A DNA stretch of 64,000 nucleotides from Piscinibacter lacus. GTDB lineage: Bacteria > Pseudomonadota > Gammaproteobacteria > Burkholderiales > Burkholderiaceae_C. The first letter of the stretch is position 1. Every line of letters begins with the position of its first letter. The notes under the pieces were generated by a model, which did no database searches, was not told the origin of the DNA, and saw nothing but the letters and a program-made list of their open reading frames with translations. The position numbers and the translations under genes are program-made. Shown one piece after another: positions 12,457 to 23,625 of the stretch. The stretch spans positions 1,302,001-1,366,000 of the forward strand of contig NZ_JAERRA010000001.1 of NCBI RefSeq assembly GCF_016735685.1, written 5' to 3'.

Positions 12457-12661
12457 ATCCCCAGGTGTCCGCGGCGCGCAGCGCGCGCGGGTGAAACGGG
12501 AAACAGGGCGCGGCCATGCCGCCAACCTGTGCTGCCCCCGCAACGGTAAGCAAGTGCGGGTGGGCCCCGATCGGCCGTGAGGCCGGTCTGTCACTGCGGT
12601 GCCTGCACCGTGGGAAGACGGCCCATCAAGACTTGCCAGCCCGGAGACCGGCCTGAGGGAT
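12457..12661 (+). promoter_or_regulatory. Cobalamin riboswitch
   Basis: The conserved core elements occur in order: GGTGAAACGGGAAACAGG at ~12490-12507, GCTGCCCCCGCAACGGTAAG near 12531-12550, GTCTGTCACTG near 12585, and the B12-box segment GCCAGCCCGGAGACCGGCC at ~12635-12653. The closing P1 helix can be drawn between ATCCC (12457-12461) and GGGAT (12657-12661). It precedes btuB by 100 bases on the same strand. Family knowledge says adenosyl- or methylcobalamin binding lowers expression of the downstream uptake genes. The btuB start has no visible Shine-Dalgarno, so control may act on translation or on an unseen terminator. A CACCCGGGTG hairpin lies in the linker. Confidence 0.95.
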
Positions 12662-12761
12662 CGACGATGCGGCCCGCCCCCCCACCCGGGTGCGCGGCGG
12701 CCGCGTCCAAGGCCCATCGACCTGCGGGGATCCAGGTCCGAACCTCTGTTTCCGTCCCACC

Positions 12762-14574
12762 ATGACCTTCTCCAAGGCTCCGGCCACCCTGGGCACCGCA
12801 GGCACCCTTGCCCTGCTCGTCCCGACCCTCGCGCTCGCCCAGGGCGCCACCCCGCTCGAACCCGTCGTCGTCAGCGCCAGCGGCTTCGAGCAGCGCATCA
12901 CCGAGGCGCTGCCCCACACCACCGTGCTCGGCGAAGCCGAGATCCGCGCCAGCGGCCAGACCGACCTGCCTGGTCTGCTGCGCGGCCTGGCCGGTTTCGA
13001 GGTCGCCCAGAACGGCGGCCACGGCGCGGTCAGCACCGTCTTCCTGCGCGGTGCGGCGCGCAACCAGTCGCTGCTGCTCGTCGACGGCGTGCGCGTCGGC
13101 TCGCTGACCCTGGGCAGCGCGGCGATCGAGCAGATCCCGCTCGACCAGATCGAGCGGGTCGAGATCGTCCGCGGCAATGTCTCGGCCCTCTACGGCGCGA
13201 ATGCCGTCGGCGGCGTGATCCAGGTCTTCACCAAGCAGGGCCGCCTCGGCACCCAGCCCCATGCCCTGGTCGAGGTCGGCAGCCGTGCCAGCCGGCGCAT
13301 CTCGGCCGGCGTCGGCGGCAGCCTGGGCGAAGGCGGGGCCACCCGCTACAGCCTGGGCCTCTCGCACTTCCGCACCGACGGCGAGACCGCCATCGACCCG
13401 CGCCAGGCCCCGGGCGTGAACCCCGACGACGACGGTTTCCGCAACCTCGGCCTGAACGCCAGCCTCAGCCACCAGCTCGATGCCCGCCATCGCCTGGCCG
13501 CCCGCCTGCTGCTGCAGGACGGCCGCGTGCAGTACGACAACGCCTTCGCCCCCACCGACCGGGTCAACCTGCTCGACACCGCGCTGCGCAATCTCGCGCT
13601 CGACTGGGATGCGCGCTTCACGCCCGGCTGGCGCGCCAAGCTCAGCCTGGCCGCCTTCGAGGAGCAGTCTCGCGATGTGAGCCGCGGCGTGGCCGAGACC
13701 CGCTTCGACACCGAGGGCCACCAGATCGAGTGGCGCCACGAGATCGCGCTCGGCCCCGGCCAGGCCGCCGTCTCCTTCGGCACCGCGCGGCAGAAGGTCA
13801 AGAGCACGACCGGCTACGCCACCCAGCGCCGCGACACCGACCATCTGGCCCTGGCCTATTCAGCCAGCCTGGGCCCGACCCAGTGGCAGGCCGCGCTGCG
13901 GCACGACGACCATTCCGATGTCGGCAGCGCCAGCACCGGCCTGCTGGCCGCCGGCTGGCAGCTCGACGAGACCTTCAAGCTGATCAGCAGCGTGTCCAAT
14001 GCCTTCAACGTGCCGACTTTCAACCAGCTCTACTTTCCCGGCTTCAGCAACCCCGACCTCAAGCCCGAGAAGGCGCGCAGCGTCGAGCTGGGCTTGCAGG
14101 CCGCGGCCGGGTCCAGCCTGGGCCGGCTCGCGCTCTTCCGCACCCGCTACCGCGACCTGATCGCCGGCTTCCCCGCGACCAACATCGCGCGGGCCGAGGT
14201 CGAGGGCCTGGAGCTCAGCGGCAGCACCGACTGGGCCGGCTGGCGCCTGCGCGCCAGCGCCACTTTCCAGCGCCCCGAGGACGACCTGGGCGAGACCCTG
14301 ATCCGCCGTGCCCGCCACTTCGGCAGCGTCGAGATCGGCCGCGACACCACGCAGTGGCGCGTCAACGCCCAGCTCGTGCACGGCGGCAGCCGCAGCGACC
14401 TGGACTTCGGCAGCTTCCCCGCCGCCCGCGTCACCCTGGAACGCCACACCCTGCTCAACCTGAGCGGCGCCTGGAGGCTGGCCCCGGCGCTCTGGCTGAC
14501 CGGCCGCATGCTGAATGCGGCGGACGAGCGCTACCAGACCGTGCTGAGCTACCCCTCGGCCGGTCGCGAGCTGC

Positions 14575-14600
<26 letters not shown>
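12762..14600 (+). CDS. btuB: TonB-dependent vitamin B12 receptor BtuB
   Basis: This 612-residue outer membrane receptor starts with a signal peptide (hydrophobic TLALLVPTLALAQ). A TonB-box-like EPVVVSASGFEQ follows near residue 36, then a plug domain with the typical LVDGVRVG, QIERVEIVRGNVSALYGANAVGGVIQVFT near residues 115-165, and a beta-barrel. Its length equals that of E. coli BtuB. The cobalamin riboswitch directly upstream and the BtuC-BtuD and BtuF genes downstream set the substrate as a corrinoid. The ATG was chosen because the signal peptide begins there, although no Shine-Dalgarno is visible. The barrel ends in LEWRP rather than the common final aromatic residue. Confidence 0.95.
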
Positions 14601-16563
<1,963 letters not shown>

Positions 16564-16621
16564 GAGGCGGCATGCCGCGCCCCGCTGCCCCCGCCCCCTG
16601 CGGCCCGCGGGCCGCCCGGCG

Positions 16622-17650
16622 ATGAAGCCCGGTCCCGATCCTGCCGCGCGCCGCCGCCTGCTGGGTGGCGTGGCGGCCCTGGCCGGCCTGGCCTGGGCCG
16701 GTGCCGGACGGGCCGCCGCACCGGGTCCTGCGCCCGGTGTTGCACCGGCGGCCGGAGCCGGTGCGCGTGCGCGGGAGGAAACGGCGTCCGGCGGGGGCGT
16801 CGCCGCCGCGGCCGCCCCCGCCGGCCCGGTCGAGGTGATCGACGACCGCGGCCTGCGCCTGCGCCTGCCGCGGCCGGCGCGGCGCATCGTCAGCATCGCG
16901 CCGCATCTGGCCGAGCTGGCTTTCGCGGCCGGGGCCGGCGAGCGCCTGGTCGGCGTCAGCGCCTACAGCGAGCATCCGGCCGCCGCCCGCCGCCTGCCGC
17001 GCATCGGCGACAGCAACGGCCTGGACCTGGAACGCATCCTGGCCCTGCAGCCCGACCTGGTCCTGGCCTGGGACGGCGGCACGCCCGAGCGCCAGCTCGC
17101 CCGCCTCGATGCGCTGGGCCTGCCGGTCTTCCACGACCATCCGCGCCGCCTGGCCGACATCGCCCACAGCATCGAGCGCATCGGCCGCCTGGCCGGCTGC
17201 GCCCCGCAGGCCGAGGCGGCCGGGGCCGCCCTGCGTGCCCGGCTGGCGGCGCTGCGCGCGGCGGCGGCGGGCAAGCCGCCGGTGCGGGTCTTCTTCCAGG
17301 TCTGGCACCAGCCGCTGCTGACGGTCAGCGGCCGGCACCTGATCGACGAATTGATCGGTCTGTGCGGCGGCGTCAATGTCTTCGCCGGCCTGCGCCCGGT
17401 GGTGCCCCAGCTGGGCCTGGAGGCCGTGCTGCGCGAAGACCCCGAGCTGATGATCGCGACCGCCGAGCCCGGCCTGCCCGATCCGCTGGCGCCCTGGCGC
17501 GCCTGGCCCGGCCTGCGGGCCGTCGCCCGGGGCCAGCTGCTGCGCCTGGACGGCGGCGAGCTGGGGCAGCCGACGCCGCGCATGCTCGACACCGTCGGGC
17601 CGATCTGCGCGGCGATGGAGGCCGTGCGCGCCCGCCGCGTCGGCCGCTGA
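16622..17650 (+). CDS. btuF: Periplasmic cobalamin-binding protein BtuF
   Basis: This 342-residue substrate-binding protein belongs to the cobalamin/iron-siderophore class. The N-terminus has consecutive arginines (ARRRLLGG) then a hydrophobic stretch ending AGRAAA, consistent with Tat or Sec export. A Pro/Ala/Gly-rich spacer leads to the binding domain, with RRIVSIAPHLAELAFAAGAGERLVGVS near residue 85, DLVLAWDGG, and the second lobe with GGVNVFAGLRPVVPQLGLEAVL. It should deliver corrinoids to the fused BtuCD transporter encoded just upstream. The start is the ATG immediately before the basic signal region. Last gene of the riboswitch-controlled locus, convergent with the efflux operon 81 bp away. 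Confidence 0.93.
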   Translation: MKPGPDPAARRRLLGGVAALAGLAWAGAGRAAAPGPAPGVAPAAGAGARAREETASGGGVAAAAAPAGPVEVIDDRGLRLRLPRPARRIVSIAPHLAELAFAAGAGERLVGVSAYSEHPAAARRLPRIGDSNGLDLERILALQPDLVLAWDGGTPERQLARLDALGLPVFHDHPRRLADIAHSIERIGRLAGCAPQAEAAGAALRARLAALRAAAAGKPPVRVFFQVWHQPLLTVSGRHLIDELIGLCGGVNVFAGLRPVVPQLGLEAVLREDPELMIATAEPGLPDPLAPWRAWPGLRAVARGQLLRLDGGELGQPTPRMLDTVGPICAAMEAVRARRVGR

Positions 17651-17731
17651 AGCTCGGCGATCCGCCCGGCCGCTGCGCCTGACCGAAGCGGGGCCGGGCG
17701 CAGCACGCCACGCCGCGCGTTGCCGCGCTGC

Positions 17732-20700
17732 TCAGGCCGCAGCCGCCGCGGGCCCAGGCGCCGGCTGTGGCTCCGGCCGCACGCGGAAGCAGGCCGCATA
17801 GAGCGCCGGCACCACGATCAGGCTCAGCGCCGTGGCCACCACCAGGCCGCCCATGATCGCGATCGCCATCGGCCCCCAGAACACGCTGCGGCTCAGCGGG
17901 ATCATGGCCAGGATGGCGGCGGCGGCGGTCAGCACCACCGGCCGCGCGCGCCGCACGCTGGCATCGACCACGGCGGTCCAGCGGGCCGCGCCGGCCGCGA
18001 TGTCGTGGTCGATCTGGTCGACCAGGATCACGGCATTGCGCATGATCATGCCGCCCAGCGCGATCACGCCCAGCAGCGCAACGAAGCCGAAGGGCGCCTG
18101 GAAGGCCAGCAGCGCCGGCACCACGCCGATCAGGCCCAGCGGCGCGGTGAGGAAGACGATGCCGACCCGCAGGAAGCTCTGCAGCTGCACCATCAGCACG
18201 CCCAGGGTGACCAGGAACATCAGCGGGAAGACGGCGAAGAGCGCGCGGTTGGACTTGTCGCTCTCCTCGCTCGCGCCGCCGATCTCCAGGCGGTAGCCGG
18301 CCGGCAGCCGCTGCACCAGCGGCTGCAGCGTGGGCCAGACGGCCGCGGTGGCCGAGGGGGCCTGCACGCCGTCGACCACGTCGGCGCGCACGGTCAGCAC
18401 GGGCTCGCGGTTGCGGGTCCAGATCACCGGCTCCTCGAAGCCCGGCGTGATCGTCGCCAGTTCCGACAGCGGCAGGGCGCGGCCGTCGCGGCCGAAGAGC
18501 TGCACGTCGCCCAGCCGCTCGATCGCGCTGCGCTCGTCGGGGCTGGCGCGCACCAGCACCTCGACCAGGTCCTCGCCGCTGCGGATCGCGGTGGCCGGTG
18601 CGCCCGAGAGCACGGCCTGCAGCACGCCGGCCACGTCGGCGCTGGCCAGGCCGTGTTCGCGCAGGCGGGCCGCATCGGGCTGCACCTGCACGCTGCGGAC
18701 CTGCTCGTTCCAGTCGAGCTGCACATCGCGCAGCAGCGGGCTGGCGCGCATCTGGTCGCGAACCTCGGCGGCGATGCGGCGCAGGGTGTCGGGTTCGGGG
18801 CCGATCACGCGGAACTGCACCGGAAAGCCGACCGGCGGGCCGAACTCCAGCCGCAGCACCCGGCCGCGCAGCTCGGGGAAGGCCTCGTCGGCATCGAGCA
18901 GGGCGCGCAGGCGGCCGCGCACGGCCTCGCGCTCGGCCAGGCCGGCGGTCTGGATCACGAACTGGGCATAGCCCGGGTTGGGCAGCTCGGGCGCGAGCGA
19001 GAGGAAGAAGCGCGGCGAGCCCGCGCCGACGTAGGCGGTGTAGCCCTGGATCTGCGGGTCGGCGGCCAGCACCGTCTCCATGCGCTTCACCGCGGCTTCG
19101 GTGGCGGCGAAGCTGCTGCCCTCGCGCAGTCGCAGCTCGACCAGCAGCTCGGGCCGCGAGGCGGTCGGGAAGAACTGCTGCTGCACCCGGCCCATGCCGG
19201 CCGCGGCCAGCACGAAGGCCAGCAGCGTGCCCAGCAGCACCTTGCCGCGATGCGCGACCGCCCGCTCGACGACGCGGCGCAGCGCGCGGTAGACCGGCTT
19301 GTCGTGCGGGTCGGCCCCGGCATGGCCGCTGCCGATGCGGCGCGGCAGCAGCTTCACGCCCAGGTAGGGCGTGAAGACGACGGCGACGAACCAGCTCGCG
19401 ATCAGCGCCAGGCCCACCACCCAGAAGATGCCGCCCGCGTACTCGCCCGAGATCGAGCGTGCGAAGCCCACCGGCATGAAGCCGGCCACGGTCACCAGGG
19501 TGCCGGTCAGCATGGGGAAGGCGGTCGAGGTCCAGGCGAAGCTGGCGGCGCGCACGCGGTCCCAACCTTCCTCGATCTTCACCACCATCATCTCGACGGC
19601 GATGATCGCGTCGTCGACCAGCAGGCCCAGGGCGATGATCAGCGCGCCGAGCGAGATGCGGTCCAGCGCCCAGCCCAGGGCGTGCATGACGATGGCCACC
19701 AGGCCCAGCACCAGCGGCACCGAGGCCGCGACCACGATGCCGGTGCGCCAGCCGAGGAAGACGAAGCTGACCGCCAGCACGATGGCCAGGGCTTCGAGGA
19801 AGGCGCGTTCGAACTCCCACACCGAGGCGTCGACGACCTGGGGCTGGTCGGCGTACTTCTCCAGCGTCACGCCGGCCGGCAGCTCGCGCTGCAGCGTCGC
19901 CAGCCGTGCATCGAGCGCGTGGCCGAGCGCGAGGATGTTGCCCTCGCGGACCATGGTCACGCCGATCGCCAGCACCGGCTCGCCCTGGCGGCGGATGCTG
20001 AAGCTGGCCGGGTCCTCGGTGCCGCGGCGCACCGTGGCCAGGGCATCGAGCCGCAGGGTGCGCGGGCCCTCGGGGCCGCGCACCTCGATGGGCAGGGCGG
20101 CCACGTCGGCGGCATCGCGCAGCGCGCCGCCGACGCGCACGAAGACGCGGTCCGGCCCCTGCTCGGCCGCGCCGGCCGGGGCCAGCGCGTTCTGCCGCGC
20201 CAGCGCGTCCAGGATGGGCTGCGGCGTCAGGCCCAGCGCGGCGAGCTTGCGGGTCGAGAACTCGACGAAGACCTTCTCCGCCTGCCGGCCCAGGATGTCG
20301 ACCTTGGCCACGCCGGGCACCGCGCGCAGGCGGCGCTTGATCTCCTCGGCCACGCGGCCCTGCTCGGGCAGGGTCAGCTCGGGCGCGCGCAGGGCCACCA
20401 GCATCGCGTAGACGTCGGTGTATTCGTCGTTGTAGAAGGGGCCGCGCACGCCCTCGGGAAACTCGTGGCGCACATCGCCGATCTTCTTGCGCGCCTGGTA
20501 CCAGGCGGCTTCCAGCTCGGCCTTGGGCGTGCCGCCGTCCATCCACAGCGTCATGCCGCCGAAGCCCTGGCGCGCGAAGCTCTGGATGCGGTCGACGCCG
20601 TCCAGCTCTTGCAGCTCGCGCTCCATGCGGTTGAGCACCTGGCCGCGAAGGGTCTCGGCACTGGCGCCCGGCCAGGCGACGACCAGGGTCATGGCCGGGA

Positions 20701-20941
20701 CATTGAAGTTCGGATCCTCCAGCCGGCCCAGGCGCTGGAAGCTGAAGACCCCGGCGATCAGCGTCGCCAGGATCATGAAGAGCACGAGGGCCGGATGGGC
20801 CACGGCCCAGGCCGAGAGGTTGAAGCGCTCGGGCGTGGCGGGCGTTGCGAGCGTGGCGGGGGCGGCGGGGGCGGCGGGGGCGGCGGCATGGCCGGCGGCG
20901 GGCACCGGCGCCTCGGGCGGGGTCTGCGGGCCTGTGCTCAC
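17732..20941 (-). CDS. RND-family efflux permease (AcrB/MexF-like)
   Basis: This 1069-residue inner membrane proton antiporter has the two-fold layout of an RND pump: a first membrane helix (ALVLFMILATLIAGVFSF), a large periplasmic loop, a helix block, a second loop and a second block. The transmembrane segment LGLLVDDAIIAVE near residue 430 contains the conserved proton-relay Asp pair. The first ~38 residues are an Ala/Pro-rich cytoplasmic extension partly made by 9-bp repeats. It overlaps the adaptor gene by 4 bp. The subtype looks like the multidrug HAE1-type group rather than heavy-metal HME. Substrates cannot be read from the sequence. Confidence 0.95.
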   Translation of the reverse strand: MSTGPQTPPEAPVPAAGHAAAPAAPAAPATLATPATPERFNLSAWAVAHPALVLFMILATLIAGVFSFQRLGRLEDPNFNVPAMTLVVAWPGASAETLRGQVLNRMERELQELDGVDRIQSFARQGFGGMTLWMDGGTPKAELEAAWYQARKKIGDVRHEFPEGVRGPFYNDEYTDVYAMLVALRAPELTLPEQGRVAEEIKRRLRAVPGVAKVDILGRQAEKVFVEFSTRKLAALGLTPQPILDALARQNALAPAGAAEQGPDRVFVRVGGALRDAADVAALPIEVRGPEGPRTLRLDALATVRRGTEDPASFSIRRQGEPVLAIGVTMVREGNILALGHALDARLATLQRELPAGVTLEKYADQPQVVDASVWEFERAFLEALAIVLAVSFVFLGWRTGIVVAASVPLVLGLVAIVMHALGWALDRISLGALIIALGLLVDDAIIAVEMMVVKIEEGWDRVRAASFAWTSTAFPMLTGTLVTVAGFMPVGFARSISGEYAGGIFWVVGLALIASWFVAVVFTPYLGVKLLPRRIGSGHAGADPHDKPVYRALRRVVERAVAHRGKVLLGTLLAFVLAAAGMGRVQQQFFPTASRPELLVELRLREGSSFAATEAAVKRMETVLAADPQIQGYTAYVGAGSPRFFLSLAPELPNPGYAQFVIQTAGLAEREAVRGRLRALLDADEAFPELRGRVLRLEFGPPVGFPVQFRVIGPEPDTLRRIAAEVRDQMRASPLLRDVQLDWNEQVRSVQVQPDAARLREHGLASADVAGVLQAVLSGAPATAIRSGEDLVEVLVRASPDERSAIERLGDVQLFGRDGRALPLSELATITPGFEEPVIWTRNREPVLTVRADVVDGVQAPSATAAVWPTLQPLVQRLPAGYRLEIGGASEESDKSNRALFAVFPLMFLVTLGVLMVQLQSFLRVGIVFLTAPLGLIGVVPALLAFQAPFGFVALLGVIALGGMIMRNAVILVDQIDHDIAAGAARWTAVVDASVRRARPVVLTAAAAILAMIPLSRSVFWGPMAIAIMGGLVVATALSLIVVPALYAACFRVRPEPQPAPGPAAAAA
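20855..20881. repeat. Three perfect GGCGGGGGC tandem units
   Basis: Three exact 9-bp copies followed by a partial fourth unit lie inside the 5' end of the efflux permease gene and encode part of its Ala/Pro-rich N-terminal extension (Ala-Pro-Ala repeats). Slippage would change the length of this tail without changing frame. Confidence 0.8.
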
Positions 20942-22056
20942 GGCCGGCTCCTCGGGGCCACGGCCAGGCCGGCATCGAGCTTCTGCGCGCCGACGCTGAC
21001 GATGCGCTCGCCCGGCTGCAAGCCGCGCACGCGCAGGGTCTCGCCCTCATGCGCCAGCACCTCGACCGGCCGGGCTTGCAGGCGCGCGACGGCCGGCGCC
21101 GAGGCCGAGGCCGCAGTCTCGACCACCTGCCAGACCTTGGCGCCCGCGCCGTCCTGGAGCAGCGCGCTGACGGGGATGCGCACGCTGCCCGCCTCGGCCG
21201 CCGTGCCGCCACGTTCCAGCAGCAGCTCGACGCTGCGGCCCAGGCCCAGGGCAGGGCGCTGGGCCGCCTCGCGGGCCGGCAGGGCGTAGCGCACGCGCAG
21301 GGTGCGGCCCTGGGCCGAGGCGACCGGCGATTGCTCGCGCAGCGTCAGCGGCAACGGCTGCTGGCCGTCGGCCAGCAGCCGGGCCTGCCAGGCGGCGGGG
21401 CCGCCGGGCAGCGATTCGGGCAGGTCGGCTTGCAGCTCGGTCGTCCCTTCACGGGCCAGGGCCAGCACCGGCTGGCCGAGGCTCAGAACCTGAGCCTGCT
21501 CGGCACGCAGCGCGGTGACCACGCCGTCGAAGGGTGCCAGCAGCCGGCTGTAGCCCAGGCGCTGCTGCTCCAGTTGCAGGGCCTCCTGCGCGCGGCGGGC
21601 CTGGGCGGCGGCGGCCTCGGCCCGGCTGCGCTGGCGCTCGGCATCGGCCTGGCCGATGGCGCCGTCGCGGGCCAGGCCGGCGAAGCGCTCGGCATCGGCC
21701 TCGGCCTGGCGCTGCTCGACCTCGGCGGCGCGCAGGGCCTGCTCGGCGGCCTGCACGGCGCGTTGCAGGTCGATCGGGTCCAGCTCGGCCAGCACCTGGC
21801 CGGCGCGCACGCGCTGGCCGAGCTCGACCGCGCGCAGGCGCAACTGGCCAGCGGCGCGGAAGCCCAGCTCGCTTTCCACCCGCGGCCGCAGCACGGCGCT
21901 GAAGCGGCGCTGCTCGCTGCCGTCGGCCGCCTGCACGGGGCTGACGAAGACCGGCTGCGGGCGGCTGGCGGGTGGGGCTTCGGCGCTGCAAGCGGCCAGG
22001 AGCAGGGCGCTCAGGGCCAGCCAGGCGGCCGGGCGGGGCTGGGGGACGGAGGGCAT
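20938..22056 (-). CDS. RND efflux periplasmic adaptor (HlyD/MFP family lipoprotein)
   Basis: This 372-residue membrane fusion protein begins with a lipoprotein signal peptide (ALLLAACS, lipid-modified Cys23). A barrel-sandwich half motif (LRPRVESELGFRAAGQLR), a coiled-coil hairpin rich in Ala/Glu/Arg (residues ~95-165) and the returning lipoyl half (LGYSRLLAPFDGVVT) follow. The C-terminal beta-barrel and membrane-proximal domains include LQPGERIVSVGAQKLDAGL. It links the permease encoded next (4-bp overlap) to the outer membrane lipoprotein encoded upstream. The order OMF-adaptor-permease in one operon is typical of self-contained pumps. Confidence 0.94.
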   Translation of the reverse strand: MPSVPQPRPAAWLALSALLLAACSAEAPPASRPQPVFVSPVQAADGSEQRRFSAVLRPRVESELGFRAAGQLRLRAVELGQRVRAGQVLAELDPIDLQRAVQAAEQALRAAEVEQRQAEADAERFAGLARDGAIGQADAERQRSRAEAAAAQARRAQEALQLEQQRLGYSRLLAPFDGVVTALRAEQAQVLSLGQPVLALAREGTTELQADLPESLPGGPAAWQARLLADGQQPLPLTLREQSPVASAQGRTLRVRYALPAREAAQRPALGLGRSVELLLERGGTAAEAGSVRIPVSALLQDGAGAKVWQVVETAASASAPAVARLQARPVEVLAHEGETLRVRGLQPGERIVSVGAQKLDAGLAVAPRSRP

Positions 22057-22142
22057 GGGGGGCTCCGGGTGAGGAAGGCGTTGGGGATTTCGGGCGGGCG
22101 CGGGCGCCGGGCCGGTGTCGGATGCGGGTCGGGCAGCCCGCC

Positions 22143-23561
22143 TCAGCGCCCTGCGGCGGCTGCCGGCGCCGGCCAGCCGCCGCCCAGGGCCAGGATGAGC
22201 TGCACCGTGTGCTGGGCCTCGCGGTGGCGCAGCTCGCTGAGCGCCAGCTCGGCCGCGAGCACGCCGCGCTCGGCCTCCAGCAGCGGCAGGCGGCCGGTCT
22301 GGCCGGCCTGCCACAGGGCCTGGGCATGGCCGCGCTGGGCCTGGCGGCTGCTCAGGCGGGCTTCCTGGCTGCGGCGCGCCAGGGCGTCCTGCTGGCGGAC
22401 GACGAGGCTGGTTTCGACCTCCTCCAGCGCGCGCAGCACGGCGGCGCGCAGGGCCAGTTCGGCCTCGGCCGCGCGGGCATCGGCCTGGGCGATGCCGGCC
22501 TCGCGCCGGCCGCCGTCGAAGATCGGCAGGCGGAAGGCCAGGGCCACGCTGCTGAAGCGCAGCGGCGCCAGGCCGGCGCCGTTGACCGTCAGGTCCTGGC
22601 CGCCGAAGAGCGCGCTCAGGAAGAGCCGCGGCCAGCGCTGCGCCTCGGCCTCGGTGCGGCGCGCGCCGGCGGCGCGCCACTGGCGTTCGGCGGCTTGCAG
22701 ATCGGGGCGGCGCAGCAGCAGTTCGGAGGGCAGGCCCGGCCCGGGCTGCGGCCCTTGCAAGGGCTGCGTGCCGGCGCCGGCCAGCTCGGGCAGGGGCTGG
22801 CTGGGCGAGCGGCCGGCCAGCACGGCCAGGCGGGCTTCGCTGGCAGCGATCAGCGTGCGCAGCGGCGGGCGCTGCGCGTCGAGGTCCAGGCGTTCGTCCT
22901 CGGCACGGCGCAGGGCCAGGGCGCTGCCTTCGCCGGCGGCTTGGCGGCGCGCTTGCAGGGCCTCGGCCTCGGCCAGCTTGTCGTGCAGGGCATCGAGCAG
23001 GGCCAGTTGCTCGCGCGCGCCGCGCCACAGCAGGTAGTGCCGGGCGGTTTCGCCCGCGACCAGCAGGCGCGCACCGTCCACCCCCAGGGCGGCGGCCTGC
23101 GCATCCAGCTCGGCGGCCTGCACGGCCGCGCGCACGCCGCCGAAGAGGTCCAGCTCCCAGCCGCTGTCCAGGCCCAGGCGCAGGGCGCGCACATCGGGCT
23201 GGCCGCGCTTGAAGGCCTCGGGCAGGCCGCTGCGTTCGTCGGACACCGAGGCCTGCGCATCCAGCCCCGGCAGCAGGCGGCTGGCCTGGGCGCTGCGGCC
23301 GGCGCGGGCCTGCTGCACACGGGCCAGGGCGATGCGCACGTCGAGGTTGCCGCCCACTGCGCTTTCGACCAGGGCGGCCAGGGCGGGGTCGCCGAAGTCG
23401 CGCCACCACGGCCCCTCGCTGAAGGCGGCAGCCGGACCGTGGCGGAAGCCGCCCTCCGGGGCCGGGGGCGCCAGCGCCTCGGGCCGCGGCGCCGCGCAGG
23501 CCGCGAGCATCAGGGCCAGCAGCAGGGGGGAAAGGCGGCGGAAGGTCGGCAGGGAGGGCAT
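22143..23561 (-). CDS. Outer membrane efflux lipoprotein (NodT/OprM family)
   Basis: The 472-residue TolC-like channel has a lipoprotein signal (LLLALMLAACAA, Cys22), the WWRDFGDPALAALVESAVGGNLDVRIALARV block near residue 50, and two duplicated OEP domains rich in long amphipathic helices. Further family blocks are ADRSGLP-type strand residues, LLRRPDLQAAERQWRAA and FRLPIFDGGRREAGIAQADARA. It is the first gene of the efflux operon, about 25 bases from the predicted transcription start. That promoter is covered by a palindrome likely recognised by the divergent TetR protein. Confidence 0.94.
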   Translation of the reverse strand: MPSLPTFRRLSPLLLALMLAACAAPRPEALAPPAPEGGFRHGPAAAFSEGPWWRDFGDPALAALVESAVGGNLDVRIALARVQQARAGRSAQASRLLPGLDAQASVSDERSGLPEAFKRGQPDVRALRLGLDSGWELDLFGGVRAAVQAAELDAQAAALGVDGARLLVAGETARHYLLWRGAREQLALLDALHDKLAEAEALQARRQAAGEGSALALRRAEDERLDLDAQRPPLRTLIAASEARLAVLAGRSPSQPLPELAGAGTQPLQGPQPGPGLPSELLLRRPDLQAAERQWRAAGARRTEAEAQRWPRLFLSALFGGQDLTVNGAGLAPLRFSSVALAFRLPIFDGGRREAGIAQADARAAEAELALRAAVLRALEEVETSLVVRQQDALARRSQEARLSSRQAQRGHAQALWQAGQTGRLPLLEAERGVLAAELALSELRHREAQHTVQLILALGGGWPAPAAAAGR

Positions 23562-23586
23562 GGGCTCGGCTTCACTGGACTTGCTG

Positions 23587-23622
23587 GTACAGTAATCTAT
23601 CCATGATTTACTGTACGGTCAA
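23587..23622 (-). promoter_or_regulatory. Efflux-operon promoter with TetR-type palindromic operator
   Basis: The perfect 9-bp arms GTACAGTAA (23587-23595) and TTACTGTAC (23608-23616) are separated by 12 bp. On the minus strand TTGACC (23617-23622) and TAGATT (23594-23599), spaced 17 bp, make a good sigma-70 promoter for the outer membrane channel gene. The palindrome covers the spacer and the -10. On the plus strand TTGCTG (23581-23586) and TGATTT (23604-23609), also 17 bp apart, could serve the tetR gene, leaving a leader of only ~10 bases. This predicts repression of the pump and autoregulation of the regulator. Confidence 0.8.
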
Positions 23623-23625
23623 GTA

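Noticed and set aside
17720..21289. Very long plus-strand open frame (1189 codons) opposite the efflux permease and adaptor
   Set aside because: Typical shadow frame of high-GC DNA. Its product is His/Gln/Arg-rich low complexity, while the minus-strand genes have full family signatures.
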